Shown piece after piece: positions 10,552 to 18,633 of a DNA stretch of 64,000 nucleotides. The stretch lies in contig NZ_ABOX02000001.1 of assembly GCF_000172555.1 (NCBI RefSeq), positions 290,359 through 354,358 of the forward strand, read 5' to 3'. The notes beneath the pieces are model-generated. The model did no database searches and was not told where the DNA came from. It was given only the letters and a program-made list of their open reading frames with translations. Position 1 is the first letter of the stretch, and each line of letters begins with the position of its first letter. The DNA comes from Pedosphaera parvula Ellin514. Its GTDB lineage: Bacteria; Verrucomicrobiota; Verrucomicrobiia; Limisphaerales; Pedosphaeraceae. The translations under genes were made by a program, and so were the position numbers.

Positions 10552-11397
10552 ATGAAATTATTTACATTCAGCGGGATCTCCAGCTCCATTACAAATGTCA
10601 ATAACGGCGATGGAATAAAACAGTTTGCGCAGGATATTATCTCCGCCTTTCCCGGCACACCGCCGTCCTATAATCCCACCGATGGCACCGGGCATTTTCG
10701 AAGCTATGTGAACCTCTTAAAATTGCTCGGAGAGGTGGAGGATGCTGTGCAGTTGGACGGAAGCGAGGTTTTGAATGAAGAGGCGGAAACCCTGGCCAAG
10801 GATTATGCGATGGCGATCAACAATGCCATGAGCGCAGATCCAAAGGAGGAGGTCCTGATTTTGGCGCACAGCCAGGGGAATAACAACATGGTGTTCGCGC
10901 TTAAATACCTGTTTCAAAATGCTCCGCAGTTTTTTGAGAGTCGCGCGGTGAGATGCGCCATGTTTGATCCGAAGGTTGGGGCGAATCATGTTGAGGAGTT
11001 GATTACTCAGGATAAGGAGATGCATCTGGAGTTTCTATTCTTTCAGAGTGAAAACGACATACTGGGAGACCAATCGATGTTCATCCCGAAGTTCATTGAT
11101 GAATTTCCGCATGGCAACCACATCTGGGTCCGGGGCACTGACCATACCTCCATTCGCGAATGGAAGACGTTTTCAACCGAACAGTCCTGGATGATCCTGG
11201 AGGAATTCCAGGAATTCGAACGCGAGGTCAACAAGGAGCGCATTGATCTGCAGAGGGAGTTTGGCGCTCATCTGAACACGGTTTATCTGGGCAAACTGCA
11301 GGCGTTCAAGAGGGATTATGAAATGAACGATGACAAGCTCGCGCCAGCGTTGCTCGGTTTCCTGCAGGGGAAACTTCCGAAGAAGTTTCTTTCCTGA
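10552..11397 (+). CDS. Lipase-like alpha/beta hydrolase of unknown substrate
   Basis: 281 residues, no signal peptide. A nucleophile-elbow-like AHSQGNN (about residues 104-110) follows a hydrophobic strand (EEVLILAHS), as in alpha/beta hydrolases. Possible catalytic Asp and His lie in SENDILGD (about 164-171) and TDHTSI (about 197-202). The rest, including a charged helical C-terminus (about 220-281), is not recognised. It may be a cytoplasmic esterase. The elbow has Ala instead of the usual first Gly (G-x-S-x-G), so activity is not assured. Confidence 0.6.
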   Translation: MKLFTFSGISSSITNVNNGDGIKQFAQDIISAFPGTPPSYNPTDGTGHFRSYVNLLKLLGEVEDAVQLDGSEVLNEEAETLAKDYAMAINNAMSADPKEEVLILAHSQGNNNMVFALKYLFQNAPQFFESRAVRCAMFDPKVGANHVEELITQDKEMHLEFLFFQSENDILGDQSMFIPKFIDEFPHGNHIWVRGTDHTSIREWKTFSTEQSWMILEEFQEFEREVNKERIDLQREFGAHLNTVYLGKLQAFKRDYEMNDDKLAPALLGFLQGKLPKKFLS

Positions 11398-11473
11398 GCA
11401 GGAACGAGCCGGGGAACAATTAAAGCGGTAAGTGTGGATGCTCGAGCGGGGTTATTAAGGGATCGCGGAGTCA

Positions 11474-11998
11474 TTATCCAAATAATCCTTCAAAGAAGGA
11501 CGGTCTTACAAAGGTCTCGAAGGTTTCCTTTCGCGTTTCATCGTGCCGGTAGCCGGTAATCTCGGCTGCAAGCGAAACGGGGATATCAAAAATGAAATCG
11601 CAATCGTCCTCTTCTTCCTGTTGTTTCGTTAATCGGTCCCGGATGGCTGCAAAACCTAGTGGCAGTTCACCCTGCGCCTCCAAATGATGGAGAGACTCCT
11701 GCGCATCATGGGTTACCGACCAGACCTCCTGGCCGTTCTTCCAACAAGCTGCCTTGCTTACCATGACATGTTCCTCGACAAAACATGCGACAACCTCGGC
11801 TGCCTGTGACAGTTGCTTTACCTCGGCATCGGTGAACTCATGCCTTCCGTGAATCACCAGAAACCAGCCACTGGGTAACAATCCGCCGTGATAGCTGGAG
11901 CGTTGGTACACTTTGCCAATGCTTCGTAGACTGAAGTGCTTAAGGATCAGAGTTTGTTCTTTGCCTCTGACTGCGAACCAAGATAACGACGCGCCCAT
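11474..11998 (-). CDS. Conserved hypothetical protein
   Basis: 174 residues, soluble, mixed alpha/beta by appearance, without signal or membrane segments. It starts MGASLSWFAVRG and contains a Glu/Asp run (QQEEEDDCDFIF) near residue 135 and a C-terminal Phe-rich tail (FFEGLFG). I recognise no catalytic motif. It lies convergent with the hydrolase gene. Even codon use and an uninterrupted frame support a real gene. Confidence 0.6.
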   Translation of the reverse strand: MGASLSWFAVRGKEQTLILKHFSLRSIGKVYQRSSYHGGLLPSGWFLVIHGRHEFTDAEVKQLSQAAEVVACFVEEHVMVSKAACWKNGQEVWSVTHDAQESLHHLEAQGELPLGFAAIRDRLTKQQEEEDDCDFIFDIPVSLAAEITGYRHDETRKETFETFVRPSFFEGLFG

Positions 11999-12119
11999 AC
12001 AGTTTTCATGAAAGTAATACGGGTATCCGTAGGTAACTTGAAAGCTTTCCTTTTTGGTTTTTGCTTGCTTGCCTTTGATTGACGGAAGTCTAAAAAATGG
12101 TGAGAATTGGGTTTCAAGG

Positions 12120-12542
12120 ATGCGTAAAAGGAATTACATCGTTATCGGTTTGTTGGCGCTGGTTTTGGGGCTGGCAGTGATTGCTCTTCGGGCGGTTTCA
12201 AAGCCGGATATTGTCACCACGGATGGGAATGTCCCGATGGCGGCGGCTACGAAGATGGCTCGGGTGGCAAAGCAAGAGTTCAGACGTCAGATTATTTCCA
12301 GCGTATCCTTGCGCGACTATAAGTCGCTTCCGTACCATTGGCGTCGCTATTTTCGCACTGCAAAGGTTTTTGTGGGAGTTCATCCAATTGACTCCGAGAC
12401 GACGTATAAGGTGGTGGTGTGGAATGATCCGCGATCCTACGAATATGTCACCTATCAGATGAAACAGGAAGGTAAGGGGTGGACCATAGTGAGCGAAAAT
12501 GGCAGTCCGGCGATGCCGGTGTTTAATGGCGGGAAAAGGTAG
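12120..12542 (+). CDS. Small membrane-anchored hypothetical protein (intact parent of the fragment at 17141)
   Basis: 140 residues from ATG 12120. The longer frame from 12054 adds 22 residues in front of the membrane helix and has no better support. A transmembrane or signal-anchor helix spans about residues 6-26, followed by a soluble domain ending in VVVWNDPRSYEYVTYQMK and a Gly-Lys-Arg tail. Function unknown. The last 42 codons have a decayed relative at 17141-17267 with a stop in place of Trp, so this family has at least two copies flanking the foreign segment. Confidence 0.65.
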   Translation: MRKRNYIVIGLLALVLGLAVIALRAVSKPDIVTTDGNVPMAAATKMARVAKQEFRRQIISSVSLRDYKSLPYHWRRYFRTAKVFVGVHPIDSETTYKVVVWNDPRSYEYVTYQMKQEGKGWTIVSENGSPAMPVFNGGKR

Positions 12543-13099
12543 TCGAAGGTGGGAATCGGTTGGGTAATCTTCCCTGCATGGCGAGCAACATGGGCCTGCG
12601 TCTGGAACTATCCTTACCCGGCCCAATCGCTCCAAACAGGATTGAAAACAGTGTAAAAAACTAGGACCCTTTATTAAAAGCTAATTTGGACAGTAGTGCC
12701 ATTTTCAATACCCATATCGGCGAAAAAATCCTTAAACCACCTATGGCCCGCAATTAACCTAAATGAGGCGACAGTCCGATTCCGACTCTCGCCTCCAATT
12801 CCAAGCAAGCCTTGGACAAGGAGTTACAAATTCACAGACCTCAAGTGCCAACAAAAGTGCCAGCAACCATTTGAATCAGGAACAACCTGACAAAAGTCCG
12901 CAAGTACTCAGGCACGACTTGCTGAAAAGCAGGGAAACACCCAGTCGACCCGAAAGTTCGCCTCCTGCTATCCTTCCACCATGCTTGGTGAGTCCGAAAA
13001 CCAATTCCCCCCCACCCGCGCAGCGCTGAGTACGTGCGGCGCGCAAAAGCAAATCCCTATCATGAACCATCGAACTCCCAGTTTCATCGTGCTACCGCT
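12543..13099. other. Intergenic segment at the left edge of the acquired region
   Basis: No convincing gene. It contains the tRNA-3'-end-like hairpin repeat at 12765-12797 and a following stretch with two nearby AAGTGCCA-type words (12841-12865). The right part shades into the GC-rich sequence of the ClC gene. If the ClC gene starts at GTG 13034, the gap ends there. Confidence 0.5.
12765..12797 (+). repeat. tRNA-3'-end-like hairpin repeat, left copy (possible attachment-site remnant)
   Basis: It reads GAGGCGA ... CGATTCCGACTCTCGCCTCCA. The outer GAGGCGA/TCGCCTC pair can fold as a hairpin. The last 20 bases look like a T-loop, acceptor strand, U73 and CCA, as in tRNA-Cys or tRNA-Gly. No complete tRNA precedes it. 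A near-identical copy lies at 14649-14677 on the other side of the ClC gene. Confidence 0.5.
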
Positions 13100-14458
13100 A
13101 TGAGAGATGTGACCGCGTCCTCCGCAGGCTCGTCTGTGCCTTCGACGGTTGCAGTTTCCACGCTGGGTGCAGTGTTCGGAGGATCGATTGCGGCCTTGCT
13201 GGTCGTTGGGTTCACGGAGATGCTCAAAGCGATGCTGGCCGTGGTCTCCAGACAAAACGTCTGGGTACTGATCCTCGTGCCGCTGCTCGGATTGGCGCTC
13301 TCCGTTCTGGTGCTTTACCGATTAGGTTTGAGCAGCGAAGAGCAAGGTTTGCGGCGTCCGAAGTGGGCCAAGTGGAGAACCTTTCCGCCTGACGCCGCCC
13401 GTTCGCACCTGACCGACGATATGGTGTCATCCGCGGGTGTTGAGGAACGCTTTCCGTGGCCCCTGGTACCGATCCGGCTGCTGGCGATCTGCGCCACCGT
13501 TGGCTTCGGCTGTCCGATGGGGACCGAGGCACCTGCGGCTTATATGGGGGTTGCTACGGGCGCAGCTCTCGGATCTCGCTGGCGCCGTCTCATTCGGCCT
13601 GCAGCCGTTGGGGGTGGCGCGGCGGGTGTCGCTGTGCTCATGGGAATACCGCTGGTTGGCACCGCGTACATTCTTGAGCTGGGTCGACGCCATAAAGCTC
13701 CGCTCAACGTCGAACGGGTAACGGCGGCACTTGTGGGAGGATTCGTCGGATGGCTTTTGAACATTTGGCTTGGTGTTAACCTGATCCGCCTCGTTGTCCC
13801 CACGGAACCGCCGCACAGCTTTTATCAGGCGCTGGTCACGGCGTTGCTCATCGGTGGGCTATCCGGCTCGATTACTGCGCTCTCGGGAGCAGCCATCTAC
13901 CGAGCGAAGGCTTGGAAAGCCAGCCCCATCATCCGGCTCGCGCTTGGCGGGCTGGTTTTGGGAGCGTCCGCACTGCTGATCTCGATGATAGCCTCACCTG
14001 AGGCCGCCATAGGCCCAGGCGGTGGTGCGATCTCATGGGTGGAGACCGCGACGGGGACAGCGGTGCTTACTGTGCTTGCCGTTGACGTGCTCCGCGCAGT
14101 AGCCACCACGGCGACCGCAGCGGCGGGAGGATGCGGCGGCCTGTTCGTGCCATTTCTGGCAATTGGCGATCTGGCGGGGCGAGTGTTCGCACCGTCGCTT
14201 AAAATACCCAGTGATCTTGCCGGCGCGGCGGGCGCGGCGGGCGGAATCAGCGGAGGCTATCACCTGCCTTTCACCGCGGCGGTGTTGGTTCTCAGCCAAG
14301 GTGGCCCTCACCTCGCGGTCCTGACCTGCCTGGCAACCGTTATCGTTGCAGCCTTCGTCGGCACGGGCTCAGCAAAGATGCTGGACCGAATCCTGTCCCT
14401 TGGCCGCCCGAGTGCTGCAGAAAAGCCCATTATGGAGCAAGATCCGTACAGCTTCTGA
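13100..14458 (+). CDS. ClC-type chloride channel/antiporter, horizontally acquired
   Basis: 452 residues from ATG 13100; GTG at 13034 would add 22 residues and is an alternative. About ten hydrophobic helices. The segment PMGTEAPAAYMG (about residues 139-150) fits the GxExP filter, with its Glu at the position of the gating glutamate of ClC proteins. Later helices include SGGYHLPFTAA (about 390-400) in the region of the second anion-binding loop. ClC proteins carry chloride or fluoride, or exchange them for protons; which applies here is open. GC is well above that of neighbouring genes, and the gene sits between two short direct repeats, which supports horizontal transfer. A strong terminator follows. 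Confidence 0.82.
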   Translation: MRDVTASSAGSSVPSTVAVSTLGAVFGGSIAALLVVGFTEMLKAMLAVVSRQNVWVLILVPLLGLALSVLVLYRLGLSSEEQGLRRPKWAKWRTFPPDAARSHLTDDMVSSAGVEERFPWPLVPIRLLAICATVGFGCPMGTEAPAAYMGVATGAALGSRWRRLIRPAAVGGGAAGVAVLMGIPLVGTAYILELGRRHKAPLNVERVTAALVGGFVGWLLNIWLGVNLIRLVVPTEPPHSFYQALVTALLIGGLSGSITALSGAAIYRAKAWKASPIIRLALGGLVLGASALLISMIASPEAAIGPGGGAISWVETATGTAVLTVLAVDVLRAVATTATAAAGGCGGLFVPFLAIGDLAGRVFAPSLKIPSDLAGAAGAAGGISGGYHLPFTAAVLVLSQGGPHLAVLTCLATVIVAAFVGTGSAKMLDRILSLGRPSAAEKPIMEQDPYSF

Positions 14459-14484
14459 TCCTCCGATGCAGTCTCAATGCTCGC

Positions 14485-14517
14485 GCCCCGCTGTTACGCG
14501 GGGCATTTCTTTTTTTG
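14485..14517 (+). terminator. Strong intrinsic terminator after the ClC gene
   Basis: A GCCCCGC/GCGGGGC stem (14485-14491 with 14498-14504) has a 6-base loop and is followed by a T-rich run to 14517. Confidence 0.9.
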
Positions 14518-14648
14518 TTGGACTCGTGGCTTCACACTGTCAGCAAATACGTCAGCAGAGGTGTTGGCAAAGTGCTGGGTCGGGTAGTGGTGGTGTAGTG
14601 CTTGACTCAATCGCAGAATTGAGCATTTTTAGCCCAGAAAACGCGCTT

Positions 14649-14677
14649 GAGGCGACCGATTCCGACCCTCGCCTCCA
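14649..14677 (+). repeat. tRNA-3'-end-like hairpin repeat, right copy
   Basis: GAGGCGA-CCGATTCCGACCC-TCGCCTC-CA. It matches the copy at 12765 except for a 3-base deletion and one substitution. The repeats are about 1.9 kb apart in direct orientation and bracket the ClC gene and its terminator. Confidence 0.5.
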
Positions 14678-14728
14678 AGCTAGAAGGCTTGATTGTACTG
14701 CGGAAAACTAAGGTTGGAATGGCCGCTG

Positions 14729-14923
14729 TCAATAAATCGGCGAGCGTTCCAACAATTCGCCACTACTTGCCGGAACTAGCTGAAACTCGCCAGAATGCAC
14801 GTTCATAAATATAGTTCGTCCCGAAATCGCCGCGCGCATCGCGTGGTATTTGTCTGCATCAACCCGGACGACACGGCTTGGGGAATTGACGTTCTCCATG
14901 GCGATCTTATCAGACATCGGCAT
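14729..14923 (-). pseudogene. Truncated DUF6958-family gene
   Basis: 64 codons from ATG 14923. The first 31 residues (MPMSDKIAMENVNSPSRVVR and on to KYHAMRAAI) look like the start of DUF6958 proteins, whose usual length is near 100. After that the frame diverges into unrelated sequence (from about nt 14830), so the family's C-terminal two thirds are missing. The ATG overlaps the stop of the upstream zinc-protein gene as TGATG, a translational coupling arrangement. The break marks a recombination junction. Confidence 0.6.
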
Positions 14924-15447
14924 CACCAGGTGACCTTCGGTCGTCGGAACCCCATCGCGGCCCACGACAACAACAATCTGGTCATGAATGCCAGCGAATG
15001 GGCGGGATAATTGGGAATGTCGTCCGGCAAAGTGACGCCCGACGGACGCTCACTGGTGTTGACCCGCATCTGCGGCGACCGCACCCCGGCGGGCAACCGA
15101 AACCGGTACACGGTCAGCCAATGCCCTTGGGTGAAATCCAGGAACATGGGCGCGTTGCAGCACGTAGCCACGACACGGCGGGTCTTAGAATCGGGCGTCA
15201 ACCTATGTTCTTGCAGGTACTGTCTGCCCCGAATGACCGTCACGCGATCCTTTCGGTACAAGCAGTACTCGGTGCCGCCATCCGCACCGACCGTTCGCGG
15301 CGCGCCGTCTGCGCGCTCGAACTCATGCCCTGCGGCTTGGCAGTTCTCACAATAGCACACCGCACTTATGATCGGCGCACCAATTACCTCAATGGCAGTT
15401 TGACCGCATTGGCAACTGGCGAGGCAACGTTGCTGGTTTTTTTCCAT
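14923..15447 (-). CDS. GFA-like/DUF6151 zinc-binding protein
   Basis: 174 residues from ATG 15447 (MEKNQQRC); the longer frame back to 15549 would cross the regulatory gap. Zinc ligands typical of the GFA/CENP-V fold are visible: CQCG (about 12-15), CYCENC (about 31-36) and a CC pair (about 95-96). The C-terminal LLLSWAAMGFRRPK matches my memory of DUF6151 members. GFA domains were first described in a glutathione-dependent formaldehyde-activating enzyme, but most members are uncharacterised. It is divergent from the TetR regulator and coupled to the broken DUF6958 gene. GC-rich, alphaproteobacteria-like in style (inference). Confidence 0.75.
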   Translation of the reverse strand: MEKNQQRCLASCQCGQTAIEVIGAPIISAVCYCENCQAAGHEFERADGAPRTVGADGGTEYCLYRKDRVTVIRGRQYLQEHRLTPDSKTRRVVATCCNAPMFLDFTQGHWLTVYRFRLPAGVRSPQMRVNTSERPSGVTLPDDIPNYPAHSLAFMTRLLLSWAAMGFRRPKVTW

Positions 15448-15470
15448 GTTCTCGTCTCGATGTTCAAGAC

Positions 15471-15486
15471 TGGACTGTCTAGTCCA
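15471..15486. promoter_or_regulatory. Palindromic operator candidate in the divergent GFA/TetR promoter region
   Basis: TGGACT-GTCT-AGTCCA is a perfect 6-bp inverted repeat in the 69-bp gap between the zinc-protein and tetR starts. On the minus strand a TTGACA (about 15489-15494) lies immediately upstream, so a repressor bound here would block the promoter of the zinc-protein gene. It is the natural candidate site for the adjacent TetR-family protein. Confidence 0.6.
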
Positions 15487-15516
15487 TATTGTCAAGCTAG
15501 TGGTCTTGGGTGTAGG

Positions 15517-16212
15517 ATGAGCGACATGCAGAACGACCCCACAACGCAAACCACTTTAGATCGGTCGGAACAGAAGCGTCATACGGTTCTTCAATCGGCG
15601 GAAGAACTGTTCCTGACTCGTGGCTTCGACGGCACCAGCATGGATGAAGTCGCAGTCCATGCCGGCGTGTCGAAGCAGACCGTTTACAACCAGTTCGCCA
15701 ACAAGGCGTCACTGTTCGTCGAGATCGTCCAGTCCATGACCGCGCAGGGGACTGAGCGTGTCCAGACAGAGATGCGCGAGCCAAAAACCTTGGCGCAGGT
15801 CGCTGCAGAACTGAGCGGCCATGCCGAGCGTTTGCTGACGATCGTGATGACCCAAAGCTGTGCGATGCGCCGTCTCGTGATCGCGGAAGCAGATCGCTTC
15901 CCGGAGCTGGGGCGGGCGCTTTACGATGGCGGCCCTGGCCGGGCAATCGCGGGACTGGCAGTCCACATACAGCGGTGGGCGGATCGCGACCTGCTGTCGG
16001 TCAGCGACGCGATGGTCGCCGCCACACAGTTCAACTGGCTGGTCATGGGGGAACCCGTCAATAAGGCGATGTTCCGCGCAGACTATGTCTTGTCGCAAGC
16101 TGAGCGGGGCCGGCATATCGAGCAAGCCGTCCGCTTCTTCATCGCGGCGTACCGAATACAAAGCAAGCATAAGCAAACGGAAGGTATGACTAAGCAGGGC
16201 GTAAAATTTTGA
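15517..16212 (+). CDS. TetR/AcrR-family transcriptional regulator
   Basis: 231 residues from ATG 15517; the frame is open back to 14998, but that part is antisense to the zinc-protein gene. The N-terminal helix-turn-helix is classical: SAEELFLTRGFDGTSMDEVA then HAGVSKQTVYNQFANKASLF (about residues 22-65). The C-terminal ligand domain resembles the AefR-like type. It probably represses the divergent zinc-protein operon through the palindrome at 15471. It belongs to the GC-rich acquired block. Confidence 0.92.
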   Translation: MSDMQNDPTTQTTLDRSEQKRHTVLQSAEELFLTRGFDGTSMDEVAVHAGVSKQTVYNQFANKASLFVEIVQSMTAQGTERVQTEMREPKTLAQVAAELSGHAERLLTIVMTQSCAMRRLVIAEADRFPELGRALYDGGPGRAIAGLAVHIQRWADRDLLSVSDAMVAATQFNWLVMGEPVNKAMFRADYVLSQAERGRHIEQAVRFFIAAYRIQSKHKQTEGMTKQGVKF

Positions 16213-16358
16213 AGACACTGGCTTTCAAATCGGCTACGGCCTTTCGAGATTCACTGCTGTCCAAAATAGAATTTAGAAAGTGAGTGAAAAGGATCTCCGT
16301 CTTTGATGAGAATGAGGGTGAAAAGTGAAACCACAAACCATCATCAAGGGAGATCCAA

Positions 16359-17139
16359 ATGATTCGCACCGGGAGTTTATATACCCAAATCCTTTCCCTG
16401 TTTCAACGTTCCGATTTCGAGCGGCATGCGCGTGAGTTAAAGTCCGATTACCGGTCCAAGGGTTTCAGCAGTTGGGATCAGTTTGTCGCGATGTTGTTCT
16501 GCCAGCTGGCTCAGGCCCGCTCCTTGCGGGAGATTTCCGACGGGCTCAAATCCTGCGAGGGCCGGCTCAAGCATCTAGGGCTGGAAAATGAACCCAGGCG
16601 CTCCACTCTTTCCTATGCCAATGTGCACCGGCCATGGGAACTCTTTGAGCGGCTTTTTCGCGATCTGCTGGCGCAGTGCCAGGCCCTCAGTCCGAAGAAG
16701 AAGTTCCGGTTCAAGAACCGGCTGCTCAGCCTGGACAGCACTACCGTTGACCTGTGCGCGAACATGTTCGACTGGGCGCGCTGGCGCCGGACCAAGGACG
16801 CGGTGAAACTGCACCTGCTCTTGGATCATGAGGGTATCTGCCGATTTTCGGGCACGTGACCGAAGGCCAGGCGGGAGATGTCAAAGTGGCCCAAACCCTT
16901 GATTTTCCAAGGGGAAGCATCGTGGCGCTGGATCGCGGCTACACCGATTACCACCTCTTCACCGACGCGGGAGGGTGTGTTCTTCGTCACCCGGCTCAAA
17001 ACCAATGCCGATTGGGCCAGGGTAGAATCACTGGAAGTGCCCAAAGGTGGAAAGATATTGCGGGATGAAATCATCCGGCTGCAGCGGTTTGTGGCCGGGC
17101 GTCCCGACCTCGATGACCTGCGCCGCGTCGTGGTCTGGC
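16359..17139 (+). mobile_element. Decayed IS4-like transposase gene (two frameshifts, 3' end lost)
   Basis: The N-terminal part (166 codons) reads through SDFERHARELKSDYRSKGF and FRFKNRLLSLDSTTVDLC, typical of IS4-family transposases with a DUF4372-like N-terminus. The Asp in LLSLDSTT is the first catalytic acidic residue. The frame breaks near 16829 (one base apparently lost), continues as LPIFGHVTEGQ and ALDRGYTDYHLF in the second frame with the second catalytic Asp, then returns to the first frame near 16968 (REGVFFVTRLKTNADW). It stops matching at LRRVVVW (about 17139), before the catalytic Glu. A left end near 16250 is plausible, but no right inverted repeat remains. Confidence 0.85.
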
Positions 17140-17140
17140 T

Positions 17141-17267
17141 GGTGGTGTGGAATGATCCCAAATCGTACGACTTTGTGACTTATCGGATGAAGTCGGAAGG
17201 TGGAGGATAGAAAGTAGTGAGTAAGAGTGGACAGGCGCTACACGTATTCACTAATGGGAAAAAGTAA
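17141..17267 (+). pseudogene. 3' fragment of a paralog of the gene at 12120, with a nonsense mutation
   Basis: Directly after the transposase remnant the frame reads VVWNDPKSYDFVTYRMKSEG, matching VVWNDPRSYEYVTYQMKQEG of the intact 140-residue protein. It then reaches TAG where the parent has the Trp codon TGG, and continues KVVSKSGQALHVFTNGKK to a TAA at 17265-17267, in register with the parent's end. Shared bases at the junction (GGTGGTGTGGAATGATCC, 17141-17158) are identical in both copies. The 5' two thirds are missing. Confidence 0.8.
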
Positions 17268-17959
17268 CTGCGACCCGACACTCGTAAGGTGTATGCGTTG
17301 GCCGGACGAGATTAAGATTTTTGCGGCTTTCCCAATCGATGACTCCTTTAAAGTGGGAGAGTTTTTTTTGCGGGTTTGGGGGTGGAAAGGAATTGGCCAG
17401 TGATTAGAATTGGTTGAATTGGATGTGGTGGGTGGCGGAGAAAAAGGCAGTCTTATACCTTCATGTGTATGGTAGGTTTCTGTTGACGCATGCTCGCATA
17501 AACCATACATTCGGGGTGTATGTTGAGTAAGCCCTTATCAACAAGGAGGGGTGCGGTGATGCTGAAAGCACTCCCGAGGAGCATTTTGACTGGAAAAAGC
17601 ATCCGTTGGCTGGCGGAGAGGATATTATTTCGTTTATACCTCAGGCCGGGTTCGGAAGGCCATGGAAATTGCGAATGGCGAATTTCAAATTACGAATGGA
17701 AATTGCCGAAGGTATCGGAAGGTATCGGAAGGTTAAAACTTTGCGGGGATGCTCAGATGCCGGAATGAAAACCGAGCGAAAAAGGCTTCAGGTTCAAGGG
17801 GCTATGTCCTTCAAAGGAGAAGAATCATTGTCAGTTGTGTATGGCCGGCGCGAGGAAATTAAGAATGGGATGGTTGGACGGGAAGTCGTGCTAACCCGGG
17901 CTAAATCGGGTTATCTCGTGCTAACTCGTGTTAAAAAAGTGAATGGGGCATTTTCAGAC
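17268..17959. other. Intergenic region with a promoter-like sequence, no convincing gene
   Basis: A plus-strand TTGACG (17483-17488), a 17-base spacer and TACATT (17506-17511) form a fair sigma-70-like promoter. It is followed by ATG 17520 and an AGGAGGGG (17542-17550) before ATG 17559, but the short frame behind it has no recognisable protein content. Around 17660-17740 there are short simple repeats (CGAAT and GGTATCGGAA units), and near 17890-17935 a TAACxCGGGTTA-type cluster. Probably eroded sequence. Confidence 0.4.
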
Positions 17960-18565
17960 TCAAGCATTGAGTGCGGAGTGAAGCAGCGCTTTTTCCTTGT
18001 CGGTGTAGGAGAGTTGCAAGGCGTGTTGCTGGGCGGCGGGGGTCATTTTCTTCCAGGATTTTTGGAGGGCGTTGATGACTTTGTCATCGGCGGTTTTGCT
18101 GGCGAGGTCGGCGAATTGGTATTGGAGGAAGACGAGGCAGAGGGCGTCTTCGAGGATGCGGCTTTCGGGGTCGTTGGGGAAATTCTTTTTGAGGTTGAGA
18201 TTTTGGACGCGATGGATGGTGTCAGCGGGATAGCCGACGGTGCGGAGGATTTCACCGGCTTTTTCGGCGTGGAAGGACTTGAGTTTGGCACGCCATTGGA
18301 GGTAGCCGGGTTTGGTCATCGGGAAAGTGTGGCGGGGGATTTCCCAGCGGCAAAGGTGTTGGCAACGGGCGGCGAGGCGGAGTTCTTCAGAGGCATCAGG
18401 CGCCAGTTGCAGGACCCAGGAGGTGAGGCGTTCGGCGTAGAGGAGTTCGCGGGGACGAGGGTGGCCATCGACCATCTCGACATTCGGGTCGGCTGCATTA
18501 TGTTGGTCGAAGAGGTCCAGCGCCGCTTGAAAGCGGGCAGGATCAGCAGTTTGAACGGGTTGCAT
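17960..18565 (-). CDS. DUF4202-family protein
   Basis: 201 residues from ATG 18565 ([12 protein letters not shown]); the 17 codons further upstream look like 5' leader. Family features include [10 protein letters not shown] then [31 protein letters not shown], and [15 protein letters not shown]. Length is normal for DUF4202. The His-rich, all-helical pattern recalls HD-type or ferritin-like folds, but no function is established. It is divergent from the ClpX-like gene with only 68 bases between starts. Confidence 0.85.
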   Translation of the reverse strand: MQPVQTADPARFQAALDLFDQHNAADPNVEMVDGHPRPRELLYAERLTSWVLQLAPDASEELRLAARCQHLCRWEIPRHTFPMTKPGYLQWRAKLKSFHAEKAGEILRTVGYPADTIHRVQNLNLKKNFPNDPESRILEDALCLVFLQYQFADLASKTADDKVINALQKSWKKMTPAAQQHALQLSYTDKEKALLHSALNA

Positions 18566-18633
18566 CACAACGGCATTATAATTCAACTGAACATAAAGGG
18601 AAGGCGAACAGTCCAACCAGGCAGGAATTAATT

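Noticed and set aside
12722..12798. Complete tRNA gene ending at the CCA-like 12797
   Set aside because: The 40-odd bases upstream do not form D and anticodon arms, and the T-loop is degenerate. Only a 3'-end-like fragment is supported.
14998..15516. N-terminal extension of the TetR protein to 404 residues
   Set aside because: The extension is antisense to the zinc-protein gene. The TetR helix-turn-helix starts normally shortly after ATG 15517.
17520..17768. Short plus-strand gene behind a good promoter-like sequence
   Set aside because: The predicted 82-residue product has no recognisable feature and runs into simple repeats. Kept only as a note on the intergenic region.
17606..18631. Open plus-strand frame of 341 codons
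   Set aside because: It is antisense to the DUF4202 gene and its protein has the low-complexity Gly/Val/Glu look of a shadow frame.
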